This document shows positions 26,040 through 37,200 of a stretch of 64,000 nucleotides of DNA, in pieces. The DNA is from Fratercula arctica (lineage: Eukaryota > Chordata > Aves > Charadriiformes > Alcidae): assembly GCA_947846985.1 (NCBI GenBank), contig CANTUZ010000005.1, forward strand, positions 36,828,889-36,892,888, given 5' to 3'. Each line of letters starts with the position of its first letter. The stretch's first letter is position 1. A model generated the notes under the pieces. It saw only the letters and a list, made by a program, of their open reading frames with translations, was not told the DNA's origin and did not search any database. Both the position numbers and the translations under genes were made by a program.

Positions 26040-26960
26040 CACCACGTACCACTGAAGAGCCTGGTTTGTAGTCTTGGTATTCCCATAGGTGCTGTCAGGC
26101 TGCTGCTGGGTCTCCCAAAGCCATCTCTTCTCTGAGCTGAAGCAGTCCAGTTCCCTGAGCTGCTCCTCACAGGAGAGGTGCTCCAGCCCCCAGCCATCTA
26201 GGTGACTCTCTGCTGAATTTGCCCCAGTTTACTAATGTCTTTCCTGTACTGGGGAGGGAGGAGGGGGGTGTCCAGAACTGAACACAGGATGTAGATATGG
26301 TCCAGGTCCAACAAGCACTCTGAGTAGACGTGTATAATCACCTCCCTCAATCTCCTGTTGCTGCTCTTTAGAATACAGGCTTAGGTGCTGTTGGCTTTCT
26401 CTGCTCCCAGAGCACGCTATAATTTCAGGCGCAGCTCACTGCTCACCCCCTGCCAATTACCCCAGGTCCTCTTCCATAGAGCTGCTTCCCCAGTCAGTCA
26501 GTCTGACCCTGCATTGCTGCAAGACTTTGCATTTGTCCTCATTGCTGTCAGCCCATTTCTTCAGTGTGCTTAGGTCCTTCATGATGGAAGGCTTCGCCTT
26601 GACTTTAATAACCAATTCACCAGTTTAGGGTCATCTGCAAACTTGATGAGAGCATGCTTCATCTCCCACAGGTCAATGATAAAGATATTAAAGAGGATGG
26701 GTCTTAGTGTAGACCACTGAATTACTCCCCTTGTCACAGGCACCCAGGAAGACTACAGCCAAGAAACAAACACTCCCATACACAACCATCCAACCAGTAT
26801 TTCAATCATTTAGTTGTTCACTCATTCAGACCATAAAATCCTAATGTGGGTATAAGAATACTGTGAGAGAGAGAATCAAAAGCCTTGCTAAATTCGAAGT
26901 TAATGACATTCACTTCTCTTCCCTCATCCAGAAATCCAGAGTCTAACTGTAGCTCTTCAA
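26040..26960 (-). pseudogene. Degraded CR1 reverse-transcriptase palm and thumb
   Basis: On the minus strand a broken frame shows an FSKAFDS version of the first palm motif near 26875-26900 and FADD at 26630-26641, the metal-binding palm motif of reverse transcriptases. The stretch then runs into the C-terminal region rich in LRELDCF-like residues near 26130-26170. Several stops and shifts interrupt it. Boundaries are approximate because the frame changes repeatedly. Confidence 0.75.
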
Positions 26961-27042
26961 GCTGGCCTTTTGGTCTTCTTTGAAGATGGGTGCAACATTT
27001 GTCTTCTTATTGCTGCCTTCCCTTCAGTTGTCAGGGACCTCC

Positions 27043-27369
27043 CTAGTTGACAGGGAACTCCTTAGATTTCCACAACTTTTCAAAGGTAATAGAGAGTGGC
27101 CTTGCAAGGACAGCAGACAGTTCTCTTGGCACCCTTAGATGCAGCCTCTCAAGTCCCGTGGACTTGTAAGGGTCACGTTCTCCTAAGTAATTCCTGAGTC
27201 GATCGTCATACACCACTGGTAGTTCATCTCCTCCTAAACCTCCTTTAGTAAATATAGAAGTCTGGGAGACCTTGGTCATGACAACTGAAGCAAAGAAGAC
27301 ACTGAATAACTCAGACTTTTCTGTGTTTGTTGTCACTGGATAACATGCCCCATTCGGCAATGGGCCCAT
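27043..27369 (-). pseudogene. CR1 ORF2 fragment, linker before the RT domain
   Basis: The translated segment contains TEKSELFSVFFASVV, a version of the conserved CR1 'EKAEVLNAFFASVF', and later LERLHLRVPRELSAVLARPL and SITFEKLWKSKEFPVN, versions of '[27 protein letters not shown].SGEVP'. It stops after PVN; the next residues continue in a shifted register. It is a relic of the retrotransposon polyprotein with no function of its own that I can see. Confidence 0.85.
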
Positions 27370-27524
27370 GTTTTCCTTTTGCTACTTTTTGCTACGTTTA
27401 GCCTTTTACTACCAAAGTAGCAGGGCGTGTTGGTCCTTATCCATCCATAGCAATCATCAGGGCCTCAGCAGCGCAAAAATATCCCTTCTTCCTTCAAATA
27501 TGCAATGGTTTGACAGACACTTAT

Positions 27525-27539
27525 AAAAAAAAAAAAAAA
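27525..27539. repeat. Poly-A tract (15)
   Basis: Fifteen uninterrupted A residues just outside the old CR1. It does not look like a CR1 tail, since CR1 ends in short repeats and not poly-A. Confidence 0.85.
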
Positions 27540-28312
27540 TTTCTTGTATTGAGTAGCTCTGTGAAAGTACTGCCCAATGATAAACTACTTGTGAGATGCG
27601 TATTGAATGGAACTAACAGGCAGGAGCTGGCATGATCTGGATTCAGCTCTGTACCTAAATCGAAATACTTTGATGGCAATGCTGGATCTCAGAATCATTG
27701 AAATGCGGCTTAAAGAGATCCGAAAACAACTAGAATACTGCTTGACCAAATTATCTCCAAACCATTAAGTTTGTGTTTAATTAATTTTTAAAAATTTTAC
27801 TGAGGAGGGTGCCTCCCCAATCTGTTCCAATTGTTAGTCATCCTTACTATACAGAAGGGTTTTTTTATGTTTACTTAAATACTATTTTAGCCAGTAAGCC
27901 ACAACATGCAAAAAAGAGAAGAAAAATAATAGGGCCTTCCATTTTATGTATATAACTCCCTTGTTCCATCCCAGGTAAAACTTAACTTTGGTTAAGGCAA
28001 ATTAAATTGCAAGATGACCACAGCCACAAAATAATCAATAATTTCTGCTTTGATAAAACCAGAGAATTCCTGAATATTACAAAGAGAAGTTACTGTTACA
28101 AATGCAGAACAACTGCTGAGCTCATTTTAGCTCTGATCAAAACTCAATCTGGATGCCGGTACAGTGACGAATGGCATCGTTTTTCCATTGCTTCTGTGCT
28201 ATATATGATTTTTTGTTGGCACACTACATACTAATTAAAATGGCTGTAACATACTCAGAAATTAAATTATGTTAAAAATTAATTAAGAGACTAACTTTAT
28301 ATATTTTATCAT

Positions 28313-28340
28313 ATATTTATGTACATGTACATATAAATAT
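28313..28340. repeat. Near-perfect palindrome
   Basis: The arms ATATTTATGTACA and TGTACAT(AT)AAATAT are complementary apart from a two-base insertion. It could extrude as a cruciform, though AT-rich palindromes of this size also arise by chance. Confidence 0.6.
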
Positions 28341-31047
28341 TGCAGCCTGGCTTCTCAAATGACGGAAAACAACAGTCTTCCACTGAAGTCTGAAAGCTTA
28401 CATCAGTAAAATGTCTGGCCCCATTTTACCTAAATGCATAATATTTACATATTTGTATGTATTTATTTTCTAATCACCACAATTTCAAGAGATTTATTGA
28501 CAGCAGAAAGACAGCTAACTATGTCAACACATTCAGACTTCAGTTTTTAAGACTCAAATACCTACAATTTGGATCTAAATAATGTTTCAAAATTGCACAT
28601 TTCAGGAGGAATAGCACCTACTTGGCAAATGAAAATCAGGACCTATGACTATTATATACCAGCATTTTATTAAAAATATATATATTTCAGGGCCCTTCTA
28701 AAATAAGATCTGTGTAATTTCTTTTGTAATTTATTTCTGTCAACTTATTTTCTGATTTGATATCCTTTTCAATGGATTGTGATGTGCTTAAGTTGAAATT
28801 ATTTAAAAAAACAGACACAAATTCATTTCACTACTCCTCTTCTGGCAGTTTTCTGCTAGTTTTCCAGACAAAATAAAAAGAGTTAAACATTCGGATAAAA
28901 ATAGTCACATAGAGGTTACCTTGACTTTTTTCTACACATACTTTTTATTAAAAAAAATAAAATTAGATGACTGTTAGGTCACCTAGAGGATAGTAAATTA
29001 AACAGTGAATAAACAAAGTCTTTCACAATAAAGAAAATGATGGAACACAGATTTTCTCAGCATAACAAGGTATGGGATCTGGCTTCAGTACTTCACCACA
29101 ATAGTCTAAATTAAGAACAGCAGAGAACAAGTTAGAATCATACATGGTTAGGAAAAAAGGTTTTGTTTATAAACCATAAAACGAGCTATGCTATCAGTTG
29201 GAAAGTTACAGTATTCTGAGATCAGTTTAACCAAAGTTTTTCTCACAAAGCTTTTCCTTTCTCTGTATGTTAGCAACACATCTGTCTTTTAAAATCAGTT
29301 CATTGTCACTTTAATTTACAGGAATTTCCCCTCCACACACTAACTAGAACAAAATATTAGGGGACTTTACAACTGAAATAGTGTGAGAATAAATGTTACT
29401 ACAGTTCTGTACTAGATCAGAAGATGTGCACTCCAAATCTTGACCGCATTATGAGTTAATCTTCAGTTTCTTTGAAAATACATCAAAACAAATATATTTA
29501 GCAGGTTAAAAAAACCAACAACAACAAAAACCAGCAAAAACTAAACACTCAACAATGTTTTTAGTAATCAGGGTTGCTCCAACTCCTATTGAAGGCTACT
29601 AGAGTACAGCCATGTATTTCAGCTTTTTGTCTGAGCACTTGTACAGAATTACAATTACTAAGTAGTGATTTTTAATCAATTATAATACTCTACTTCCTAC
29701 AGACATCCCACATTCTGAATTTGGCTAGTAAGATCGGTTGTCCCATGCATTATTCGATTCCTAACTTCTCTGAGCCAAAAGCATTGGCTCTTTCTTATGA
29801 TTTCTAAATTATAACAAATACTATATTAATCCTGCAGTTTATTAGGATCTAACTGGCCTCAAGTCACTATTGACAAGAATAAAAAAAGAGAGAAGAGCAG
29901 AAAAACTGCAGCAAACAGGTAGATTTAATAGTCTACAGGCAGTAGGTGGATTTCAGCACATTTATCTTAATTTGACTTAAACATTTAAACTATCTGATTT
30001 CTAAAAGCAGTTCTAAGGAGAATGGTCAATTTAAGACATCCCAGTTCCACAGTGGAATTTATTATTTTCAAAAATTATAAAAGAGAGTGTTTCCAAAACA
30101 GGGAGAAGAATACTGAGAATTATAACCCACAATTAAGCAGCACTCTAGAGAAACATCTTCCACTTTTATGTCATTTGTCAGCAACCTGCTTTGCTACTAT
30201 ATAGAGGCAAATTCTCTGAGGACCCTTGGCCTTTAAGAATGCATGAAACCCCTCCATTTTTTTAACTTGCAATTTTATAAAACTGCTTACAGACTTTTCT
30301 ACCCATTAAATATCCCCTATCAGTGGCACAATTTCAGACATCCAACAATTGCTAACAAAAGCTTTGCACTTAGCAGTTAAAGTAATTTACACATTCACCA
30401 GCAACTATCAATAAATACCTGTAAAAATCACTGAGGCTGCTCAGATTAAGGAGGGTTATTTTGGCTTTAATCTGACCACTCAAAAGACAGATAGAGAATA
30501 TAATGAATTAAAGTTATACTTAAAAAGGAACTTCACATGTTCTAAAGATATTGCGCTAAACAAAACTAAAGGCAACATTCACTCTAAGCATATATTCAAA
30601 TACTTATAAAAGAAGCAATAGTGAAAACCTGATAAAATGGAAAAGTGAAGGTAGGACCTACCTAAGAATCAACCACAGTTAGAAAAGAAAAGAGCTGGGT
30701 TTGGTATACTAAAAAAGAACCTGAGAATTTGGTCCAAAACATTTATTATAAAAGATAATTACCTTTAGGAAAAAAAACATAAATAAAAAAACTGCCTCTC
30801 CAATCACTTACTGAGTTGTTTAACTCCCAAAATCAATTAAAATAATAGAATAATTTATGACAGCAAGTACATTACAAAATCCAAAGCCACAGCAATTCTA
30901 GCTTATGTTTCCCAAATACTTCTAAAGTTAAAGCTCTTACACAAGTAAATGATGTTTTGGGCATGCTGACAGTTATGTTGATCCTACAATTGGGAACAAA
31001 AAGTGAAATCAGTGGTCACATGCAAACTAAGTATGACGCTAGAAGTA

Positions 31048-31249
31048 TCATGATGCGAGAGGGTGAACACCGGAAGAGGCTTCCTAGAGAGGTGGTCGAT
31101 GCCCCAAGCCTGTCAGTGTTTAAGAGGCATTTGGACAATGACCTTAATAATACGCTTTAACTTCTGGTCAGCCCTGAAGTGGTCAGGCAGTTGGACTAGA
31201 TGATCACTGTAGGTCCTTTCCAACTGAAAATATTCCTCTCCTCTCCTCT
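31048..31249 (+). mobile_element. CR1 LINE 3' end, short copy
   Basis: About 200 bases representing only the last ORF2 codons and the 3' UTR of a CR1. It includes CGGAAGAGGCTTCCTAGAGA, GGTGGTCGATGCCCC, GGTCAGCCCTGAAGTGGTCA and TTGGACTAGATGATCACTG. The terminus reads TCCAACTGAAAATATTCC and passes into a TCTCC pentamer run, a decayed version of the ATTCT-type terminal repeat. The 3' UTR is unlike that of the CR1 that follows directly, so two subfamilies meet here in the same orientation. Confidence 0.85.
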
Positions 31250-33217
31250 TTGGCTGGACCTCAAGAACAAAAGAAGAGTCTATGACCTTTGGGAGAGGGG
31301 GCAGCTCTCTCATGAAGACGATAAAGATGTAGTGAAGCTATGCAGGGAGAAAATTAGGAGAGCCAAAGCGCAGCTAGAGCTCAACCTCACTACAGCTGTT
31401 AAGAATAACAAAAAATGTTTCTATAAATTCATTAACAACAAAAGGAGGATTAGGGAAGATCTCCCTCCCTTATTGGATGCAGAGGGAAACACAGTCACAA
31501 AGGATGAGGAAAAGGCTGAGGTGCTCAATGCCTGCTTTGCCTCAGTCTTTAGCAGTGGAACTAGCTGTTCCCTAGGCACCCAGCCTCATGAGCTAGGAGA
31601 CAGGGAGGGGAAGCTGGACGAGGTCATCACAGTTAAAGAGGAAGTGATCAGTGACCTGCTACACCGCTTGGATGCACACAAGTCTATGGGACCGGATGGG
31701 TTACATCCAAGAGTGCTGAAAGAGTTGGCAGACGTGCTCGCCAAGCCACTTTCCATTATTTACCTGAAGTCATGGCTAACTGGGGAGGTCTCAATGGACT
31801 GGAGGGTAGCAAATGTAGCACCCATCTACACGAAAGGCAGAAAGGAGGATCCGGGAAACTATAGACCTGTCAGTCTGACCTCTGTACCAGGGAAGGTCAT
31901 GGAGCAGATCATCTTGAGTGACATTACAAGTCATCTAATGGACAAGCAGGGGATCAGGCCTAGTCAACATGGGTTTATGAAAGGCAGGTCCTGCCTGACG
32001 AACCTGATCTCCTTCTATGACAAGATGACACAATTATTGGATGAGGGAAAGGCTGTGGACATTGTCTACCTAGACTTTTGAAAAGCATTTGACACTGTCC
32101 CCCATAGAATTCTCATGGAAAAACTGGCTGCTCATGGCCTGTATGAGCATACAATCTGCTGGATCAAGCACTGGCTGAATGGATGGTCCCAAAGAGTGGT
32201 GGTCAATGGAGTTAAATCTAGCTGGCAGCCGGTCACAAGTGGCGTTCCTCGGGGCTTGGTGTTGGGACCATTTCTGTTTAACATCTTTATTGATGATCTT
32301 GATAAGGACATTGAGCGTATCATCAGTAAATTTGCAGATGACAGCAAGTTAAGCAGGAGTGTTGATCTGCATGAGGATAGGGAGGCTCTACAGAGAGACT
32401 TGGATAGATTGGACCGATGGGCCAATGCTAATGGAATGTGCTTCAACAAGGCCAAGTACCAGGTCCTGCACTTGGGTCACAACAACCCCATGCATCGCTA
32501 CAGGTTTGGGGAAGTGTGGCTGGAGAGCTACCTGGCAGAAAAGGACCTGGGGGTTCTAACTGACAAGTGGCTGAACATGAGCCAGCAGTGTGCCCAGGTG
32601 GCCAAGAAAGCCAATGGCATCCTGGCATGTATTAGAAATAGTGTGACCAGCAGAAGGAGGGAGGTGATTGTCCCCCTGTACTCAACACTGGTGAGGCCAC
32701 ACCTTGAGTATTGTGTCCAGTTCTGGGCACCTCAATATGAGAGAGATATCGAGGTGCTGGATCGAGTGCAGAGGAGTGCAACGAAGCTGGTGAAGGGCCT
32801 GGAGAATAAACCTTATGAGAAGTGATTGAAGGAGCTGGGACTGTTTAGTTTGAGGAAGAGGAGGCTGAGGGGAGACCTCATCACTCTCTGCAACTACTTG
32901 AAAGGACATTGTAGAGAGGTTGGTGCTGGTCTCTTCTCACATGTAATTAGCGATAGAACAAGAGGGAACGGCTTCAAGCTGCAGCAGGGTAGGTTTAGAC
33001 TGGACATTAGGGAAAAATTCTTCACAGAAAGAGTGGTCAGACACTGGAATAGGCTGCCCAGGGAAGTGGTGGAGTCACCGTCCCTGAATGTGTTTAAGAG
33101 TCGTTTAGATGTGGTGTTAGGGGATATGGTGTAGGGGAGAACTTTGTAGAGTGGCGCTGATGGTTGGACTCGATGATCCCAAGGGTCTTTTCCCACCTAA
33201 ATGATTCTATGATTCTT
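31250..33217 (+). mobile_element. CR1 LINE, 5'-truncated, youngest-looking copy
   Basis: Nearly 2 kb covering the part of ORF2 downstream of the endonuclease, the whole reverse transcriptase, the C-terminal region and the 3' UTR. It ends CCACCTAAATGATTCTATG and ATTCTT, the classic CR1 terminus, followed by a TTCCA simple repeat. The 5' boundary is at about 31250, against the tail of another CR1. The ending resembles the CR1-J-like families of neoavian birds, from memory. It lacks the 5' UTR, ORF1 and the endonuclease and so cannot be autonomous, but it keeps one reading frame throughout, which marks it as the youngest or best-preserved insertion here. Confidence 0.95.
31254..33134 (+). pseudogene. 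CR1 ORF2 reverse transcriptase, two in-frame stops
   Basis: One frame is maintained for about 627 codons. It opens in the linker (WLDLKNKRRVYDLWERGQL), passes EKAEVLNACFASVF, then the fingers with DPGNYRPVSLTSVPGKVMEQ and SQHGFMKGRSCLTNLISFYD, and reaches palm motif A at YLDF. A TGA at 32079-32081 replaces the residue before KAFD. The frame resumes with TSGVPRG..GP and the palm FADD at 32331-32342, then the C-terminal CVQFWAP region. A second TGA at 32823-32825 sits where CR1 proteins usually have arginine, consistent with CpG decay of CGA. The remainder ([16 protein letters not shown] to [13 protein letters not shown]) ends at 33134. The ATG at 31200 lies in the neighbouring CR1 tail and is not a real start. 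The enzyme would copy CR1 RNA at the target site; this copy is inactive. Confidence 0.93.
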
Positions 33218-33231
33218 CCATTCCATTCCAT
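33214..33231. repeat. (TTCCA)n short tandem repeat at the CR1 3' end
   Basis: Three and a half TTCCA units directly follow the CR1 terminus. They may be a diverged extension of the CR1 terminal repeat or part of the target site. Confidence 0.7.
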
Positions 33232-34192
33232 CCTAGAAGTAGTACCACTACAGAGCTAAGTTCTGGTAACTGAATTGACTCCTTGTGTAATTTATCTATC
33301 TGATGCAGCATCTCTTCACATAGCTAGTGCTTATTTTTTATTTAAGGACATAGATGCACTTTTTGAAAGGACAGTCAGAACATCTGATGGCACTCAGTAG
33401 GGCCAATATCTGGTGACTGGCTGAGGGTCCTTAATCACAGCTTTCGTTAACCGGCAGTATTGGTGTATGCTGAGACCCAACAGACACCACCTTAACCACA
33501 AGTATAAGCCTTGGTCTTCACTGATCTCAGTATTATGAGGATCCTATAGTCTCAGCCATGTAGAGGCAGATGCTTTTGGCTGCCAAATCCTACTGAGCCT
33601 AATGGAAGTCCGAGTCCAGCTAGCAATGAGCTGAGAACCATTCTTGACTTTTGCAGCTTCAAGTTCAGCACTGAGTTGATGCAGTTTAAGGTGAAGATAT
33701 TTATTAGAGGTCTTTCTGTTCTCACTATATTGTCTAAGTCACATGCACCCTTTGTTGATTTCCAAGCTAAACTTCTTTACCATCTGCAACATAAGCATAC
33801 TTAATATGACTGCAAAAAGAAGTGTATGAATGTGCCTAACAACTACAGCTCAAGGAGCACTGTAAACAGATCCAAAATTATTTCACAGAGAGAGTTGTCT
33901 CCAGTGTACCTGTACTGTTCTGTTACAGTGAACAGTTTAAGTACCATTTGACTTCACTGCAAATAAGAACCAGACTCTTATCTACCAAAGTGGCTACACA
34001 GATGTACAAGATCTAACATCTCAGGGTACAAAAGAAAAAGAACATTCAGTGCCTAAACTAGCCGAAGTTAATATCCAACTGGCAGCCTTAAATTGAAAAA
34101 GTACACAATAATACTTGAAGAATAACAAAATAAATACCAATTCCTTTCTTTTATCTCTTCAAGGCCTTCTATTGTACTACCTGAAAATACAA

Positions 34193-34209
34193 CCTGCCTG
34201 CCTGCCTGC
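34193..34209. repeat. (CCTG)n microsatellite
   Basis: Four CCTG units plus one base. It is a short, perfect tetranucleotide repeat of the same unit as the human DM2 repeat, but far too short to suggest instability. Confidence 0.85.
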
Positions 34210-37200
34210 AATTATATATCAAATGCTACTTGAATGCAGTAAGCATCACATTCCCATAATGATTGATGACAGATGTCCAATCAGGTTCTTGTTACTGGGG
34301 TCTGGAGCAGGGCGGGATCAGCAAAGCAGCTGCCAAAGGCCATAGGCAAAACTGAAGGAAAGAACAATGCAAATTCACAATTAGGGAGTCTCTGGGGTGT
34401 GGGAGGAGGATGATTTGGGCCTCTGCAGATTATTGCAAACGTGCTTTTGTTTAAGAGAGAAAAAGAGCTTTATGCACTTTCAAGTTCCTGACCAATTTTT
34501 TGTCCCGTAACTATTCTGTAGAACCCCTAGGCCACTGTATCAGCTGCCATATGTCTCTCATATTAGATAGCCTGGACCTTTTCCATCAGCTGCAAGAAAC
34601 TTTCAACACATCTGGTATAGGCTTTTCTCATCAGCTGCTATGAGCCTCTGTGCATAATGACTATCAATTCCTTCCGTTGGCTGCTATGCTCTTTGTGGAC
34701 CCTAGTGAATCTCTCTTAGCAACTACAGCAGCCTTTCACAATATGTAATTAAATTAACATTTCTAGCCAGCATAAAACCTCTGACAAAGAGGAAGTCTCA
34801 GTTAGCCCTTCCACATATTTTCCTTGCTCCCTGCTCTTGTCCTTCCCTTCTGTGCTGCTGAAAAAGAAACTGGTCTGAATGAAAAATAGCCTGGAAAAGA
34901 AAATAGGAAATCATCAGGTAAATCAGCCCTTAAACTGGTTGATTTTATACAGTCATGCTGAAGAGAAAGCATGCTCCTGGTACAAGTGACTAAGGATAGG
35001 GTCAAGGTTCTTTTTCTTTTGGCAACCGTGGCAGTTTATTCCAGCTCAAAATTTCAGCTGAACTACACCCTCAGGCTGTGATTCCACAACAGTTTACATC
35101 AACCTGAAATGTCACCTCCCTTGCTCTGTTCCAGGAAATAAACTAGCAGGAAGTTGTCCTTATAAGAGAAAACAAGACAAGCAAAAACATTTGCTGATCT
35201 TCTTTGCCAGAGTTAGTTCATCACACACAAGATCAGATGAGCATCAGTGTCAACACAAAAGATGAAGGGACAGGGTTGGTCCACAATCCCAGGGCCAAGG
35301 TGGGCAGGACCACAAAAGCACTGACATAGCTTGGCTTCAGCTGCAATAGAACTGTTGCTCCTATTTTTTGCTAGGAATTTTATACTGTCACTTCACTGAA
35401 GACCTGACAGCTTTAGATTCTGTCATCTGCCAAACTTCTAAAGAGACCTCAGGAGCATCACCTGAGGTGAGGTCTACAATAGCTGTTGTAGTTGGATGGT
35501 GATGAAATTTGGGTGTACCAATACAAACTGAAAATAATTTTGAGAAAAATATGAAGAAGGTCCATTTTCATACCTCAATAAAAAACTGTAAACATAACTA
35601 CATTAAATGGGCTTTTAGAGAACAATTCATAAATAGAATATAATTTTCTCTATCAACAAGCAAAAATTACATAGGGTGGTCTTTGATGATGTGGCTAAAA
35701 TAATATGTTATCAGAAGAGATAAAATTAAGACTGAGGAAAAAATGGCAGTGACTAAAAATCAGAACTGTTCCATTTATTATAGGAGAATAATAGCTGAAA
35801 GATAAGTAAACGTAATATTCAAAGCATACTTTTAAAAATAAACTTATTCTTAAGAATAAACCACTTAAAATTTTACACATCTGTCAAGTCACACGGCTTT
35901 CTTTTGTACCTGAGCTATAAAAGAAACCTGATTCTGTTAACAATTAATTGTGAGATTTTAACTACCACTTACCTTTGGCTAACGTACAGTAAAAAGAAAA
36001 TGTCTACCTTGGGTGGTTTTCAGTGACGGTGAGGGAATAATTATTCTGCTTCTACTGTCATGGTTCAAATCCCAGAGCTCAGGTAAAGATTAAAATGGAT
36101 TTAGGCTACCTTGTACTTAAAGTTAAAATAATATACCTAGTAATTAAGATAACAAACCACCACAGAATTACATATAGAATGTGTTTTGTTTAAGCTTTTA
36201 GAACCATGTAGAAAAAACCTGGCATTTAAGACATCTGTAAAACAATTCCAACATGCAGCTGTTTTTATATAGCAGATTTATTTACATAAAACATAGCTCT
36301 TTATTCACTAGAAAAAAATTTTGATATAATCAACATCTGAAGGTTTTCATACAAAAGCAAAATATTTATAATGAGAGATTACGTAATAAAAAAGACAAGG
36401 GCAGATGATTAGAAGACTTCAGATGTTTACATATCCCTATCTACATAAGGTGGTACACATTTATTGACCTTACCTGACAAAGAGCAGTTCAGAACACTAA
36501 CCAAGAAAGACTACTATCAAGTAAGTAGGAAGAGGGGGAAAAAAAGTGCCATACTCTAAGACAAGTGATAATTTTATAATATTGATCTCAAATTTGTCTG
36601 AGAGAACATAAAGGGAAGGTAGACCAAAATCTTAAGAAAAAGAATTTAAATTTAGTTATCTTAAAAGCTAAACTCCAGAGAAATGAAGGCATAATGGTAG
36701 AATATTATCTATCACAAAGGTCTTAGGTTCCTGCTGGAGTGCAAAAGGCTGGCCTTGCCCTACAATTCATCCATTCCTATGTTAAAATCAAAACAAAACA
36801 AAAAACATTGACATTAAGATAATTACCAGAAAGCGACTGGATACAGGAGAAAGAATAGAAATGTGAAAAACACTAACTTCAGTCAGAGCAGTTATTATGA
36901 TTCCCTTAGGTAAATGTAGGTTTGAATGCACATGCACATTAGCCAAAAGGCCTGTTAAGAGCAAAGACTGACTAAACACTGCATAAGGTCTAATATTGTA
37001 AATGACAGTAAGAAATCATGTAAAAAGTTGGTGGTTTTATACCAAATGCTTAATAGTCATATCATATCTGCTAAACAACCAACCTGAAGAAACAGTTGGA
37101 TCAACTTTATTTTAACATTAAAAGCTTTCCTCAGCAAAAGTGAAAATGACCCGCTGTTCAAAGCAAAATGTAGGAACTTGTGGAAGAAAAAGATTAAAAG

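Larger units (their letters stand above)
25808..27410 (-). mobile_element. Old, internally deleted CR1 LINE
   Basis: On the minus strand this runs from the ORF2 region ahead of the reverse transcriptase to a 3' end reading CTTTGAGCACAAGGTTGGAC. At the right end the frame 'MGPLPNGACYPVTT..' matches the segment before the fingers; the palm FADD motif lies at 26630-26641; the C-terminal 'GIN' to 'FFTTKTV' portion is near 25960. Substitutions, stops and frameshifts are dense, and a block between about 26950 and 27010 jumps from 'NVAPIFKEDQK' to the region just before the first palm motif, implying an internal deletion. It is clearly older than its neighbour at 25422-25712 and has a different 3' end. 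Confidence 0.88.
27411..31047. other. Non-coding AT-rich region, no gene seen
   Basis: The first hundred bases may still hold unrecognised CR1 debris. The rest is AT-rich with no exon, RNA gene or identifiable transposon. A poly-A run lies at 27525-27539, and a nearly palindromic ATATTTATGTACATGTACAT block at 28313-28340. Confidence 0.7.

Noticed and set aside
26015..26573. Pro/Ser-rich frames in the 26 kb region
   Set aside because: They are out-of-frame or antisense readings of the old minus-strand CR1.
27411..27480. Possible further CR1 sequence beyond the old minus-strand element
   Set aside because: A few short matches only; the boundary could not be extended with confidence.
31200..31253. 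ATG at 31200 as start of the 293-codon frame
   Set aside because: It lies in the 3' tail of a separate CR1; the ORF2 homology begins only at about 31254.
32132..32628. Minus-strand and alternative-frame ORFs inside the CR1 at 31-33 kb
   Set aside because: Shadows of the CR1 ORF2 frame on the other strand or in other frames.
35444..35475. AGACCTCA..TGAGGTCT inverted repeat, resembling a nuclear-receptor everted site
   Set aside because: Only eight-base arms with competing pairings (ACCTCAGG/CCTGAGGT); too short to claim a receptor site.
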